Below are positions 8,268 through 8,556 of a DNA stretch of 8,556 bases, piece by piece. The position numbers were made by a program, and so were the translations under genes. The DNA lies in assembly GCA_043806395.1 (NCBI GenBank), contig JAZDHC010000198.1, forward strand, positions 1 to 8,556. The letters are read 5' to 3'. The DNA comes from CG2-30-40-21 sp043806395 (GTDB lineage Bacteria; UBA9089; CG2-30-40-21). Positions within the stretch are counted from its first letter, which is position 1. Every line of letters begins with the position of its first letter. The notes under the pieces were generated by a model that was not told the DNA's origin, searched no databases, and worked only from the letters and a program-made list of their open reading frames with translations.

Positions 8268-8410
8268 AATATAATCTGGATATGAGTAGAAAGGTAACCA
8301 GGGTCAGACCTCGAATTGAGAAATTAGTCGACAAAGATTTAGAAAGAGAAGAAAAGAAAAAAGACAGCGAAGCGAACGCTAACAAGAAAAAATCACTGGA
8401 TGGGCAGTAG
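8264..8410 (+). CDS. Possible 48-residue basic, highly charged small protein
   Basis: The frame opens with an ATG that overlaps the methyltransferase stop codon (ATGA, 8264-8267), the classic arrangement for coupled translation. AAGGG at 8251-8255 gives a ribosome binding site 8 nt upstream. The product has 48 residues, of which I count 15 Lys/Arg and 10 Asp/Glu, with no hydrophobic stretch or cysteine. The second half is a lysine/glutamate run likely to be helical or disordered. I do not recognise a family. The TAG stop (8408-8410) falls in the loop of the operon terminator, so the last nine sense codons, from Ala39, and the stop overlap the A-run, left arm and loop. The start context favours a real gene. 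Low complexity, short length and overlap with the terminator leave open that it is a chance frame in the operon's 3' end. If real, it could be a nucleic-acid-binding or regulatory accessory, which is speculation. Confidence 0.45.
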   Translation: MKYNLDMSRKVTRVRPRIEKLVDKDLEREEKKKDSEANANKKKSLDGQ

Positions 8411-8426
8411 CCCACCAGTGATTTTT
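8388..8426 (+). terminator. Strong intrinsic terminator, potentially bidirectional
   Basis: The left arm TCACTGG-A-TGGGC (8393-8405, with A8400 bulged) pairs with GCCCA-CCAGTGA (8410-8421) around an AGTA loop (8406-8409). AAAAA at 8388-8392 can pair with TTTTT at 8422-8426. That gives 12 mostly GC-rich pairs plus five A:T pairs and one bulge. The T-run ends the + strand transcript. The matching A-run means the same structure could also stop transcription entering from the right on the minus strand. It closes the four-cistron operon. Confidence 0.9.
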
Positions 8427-8447
8427 ATGGTTGGACGGCTCTTGATA

Positions 8448-8517
8448 CCATTCGACAGGCTGTTACGGAATGGGAATTTGACAGGAGATGCGTACAATAT
8501 GTTGTCCGTATTCCGTA
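8448..8517. repeat. Nested inverted repeats in the downstream non-coding tail
   Basis: Two inverted repeats share one arm. CCATTC (8448-8453) pairs with GAATGG (8468-8473), and TACGGAAT (8464-8471) pairs exactly with ATTCCGTA (8510-8517) across 38 nt. The stretch also contains TTCGACAGGCT at 8451-8461, a string I recall from dispersed intergenic repeats in many environmental bacterial genomes, where similar TTCGACAGGCTC motifs are common. No ribosome binding site or credible coding frame is seen between the terminator and the window end. Assignment to a mobile or REP-type element is inference from memory, and copy number cannot be judged from one window. Confidence 0.4.
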
Positions 8518-8518
8518 G

Positions 8519-8540
8519 GGACATCCCCTTGTGGGTGTCC
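8519..8540. repeat. REP-like palindromic hairpin
   Basis: GGACATCC (8519-8526) pairs with GGGTGTCC (8533-8540) around a CCTTGT loop: seven Watson-Crick pairs and one T:G wobble. There is no T-run afterwards, so it is not a standard terminator. The wider form GTAGGGACA...TGTCCG resembles palindromic dispersed repeats (REP/MITE type) that I recall from other bacterial genomes. Similarity to a repeat family is from memory; the hairpin itself is directly visible. Confidence 0.5.
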
Positions 8541-8556
8541 GTCTGTTGATTATCCG

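Noticed and set aside
8173..8415. Minus-strand 80-codon frame with a hydrophobic, Phe/Ser-rich product
   Set aside because: It is antisense to the methyltransferase end and the lysine-rich small ORF; the Phe/Ser content is the mirror of AAA/GAA codons. No ribosome binding site or family is seen, and it starts inside the terminator.
8427..8549. 40-codon open frame starting with ATG just after the terminator T-run
   Set aside because: It has no ribosome binding site, begins within the terminator's 3' flank, and its length is made entirely of the inverted-repeat sequence. It looks like a chance frame through a repeat.
1..8556. CRISPR array, tRNA, rRNA or riboswitch
   Set aside because: No regularly spaced direct repeats, no tRNA-like cloverleaf and no rRNA-like stretches were seen, and non-coding space is limited to the 123-nt leader and the last 130 nt or so.

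Overview
The window holds one compact operon on the + strand that looks like a restriction-like anti-phage module. It contains three large genes and one possible small gene, closed by a strong intrinsic terminator, followed by a short non-coding tail with repeat-like sequence. Gene boundaries are tight (3 nt, 17 nt and a 4-nt ATGA overlap), and every start has a good purine-rich ribosome binding site, so the host is bacterial. The DNA is fairly AT-rich; lines I counted by hand range from about 23% to 45% GC. The lineage cannot be named from this sequence. The palindromic repeats in the tail resemble dispersed repeats I associate with environmental bacteria, which is only a hint.

Layout. Positions 1-123 are a leader with no convincing gene and a weak promoter candidate. 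Positions 124-3513 encode a 1129-residue protein with an N-terminal phospholipase D (HKD) nuclease-like domain fused to a SNF2-type superfamily 2 helicase. Positions 3517-4533 encode a DUF1016/YhcG-family protein with an apparently intact C-terminal PD-(D/E)XK nuclease site. Positions 4551-8267 encode a 1238-residue Eco57I/PglX-like adenine-specific DNA methyltransferase with an N-terminal extra domain, a long coiled-coil-like insertion and a TaqI-type target-recognition region. Positions 8264-8410 encode a possible 48-residue, highly charged protein whose stop codon lies in the loop of the terminator at 8388-8426. Positions 8427-8556 carry inverted repeats, including a REP-like palindrome, and no credible gene.

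How the parts may work together (inference). The methyltransferase would mark host DNA and supply sequence recognition, the SNF2 motor would translocate on or remodel unmodified DNA, and the DUF1016 nuclease and/or the PLD domain would cut. The N-terminal domain of the methyltransferase looks like a PD-(D/E)XK fold whose catalytic glutamate position is serine, so cleavage may have moved to the separate DUF1016 protein. The gene content recalls DISARM (SNF2, PLD, adenine methylase) and BREX (PglX), but none of their other hallmark genes is present in the window. The system is best described as an uncharacterised or poorly characterised helicase-nuclease-methyltransferase module.
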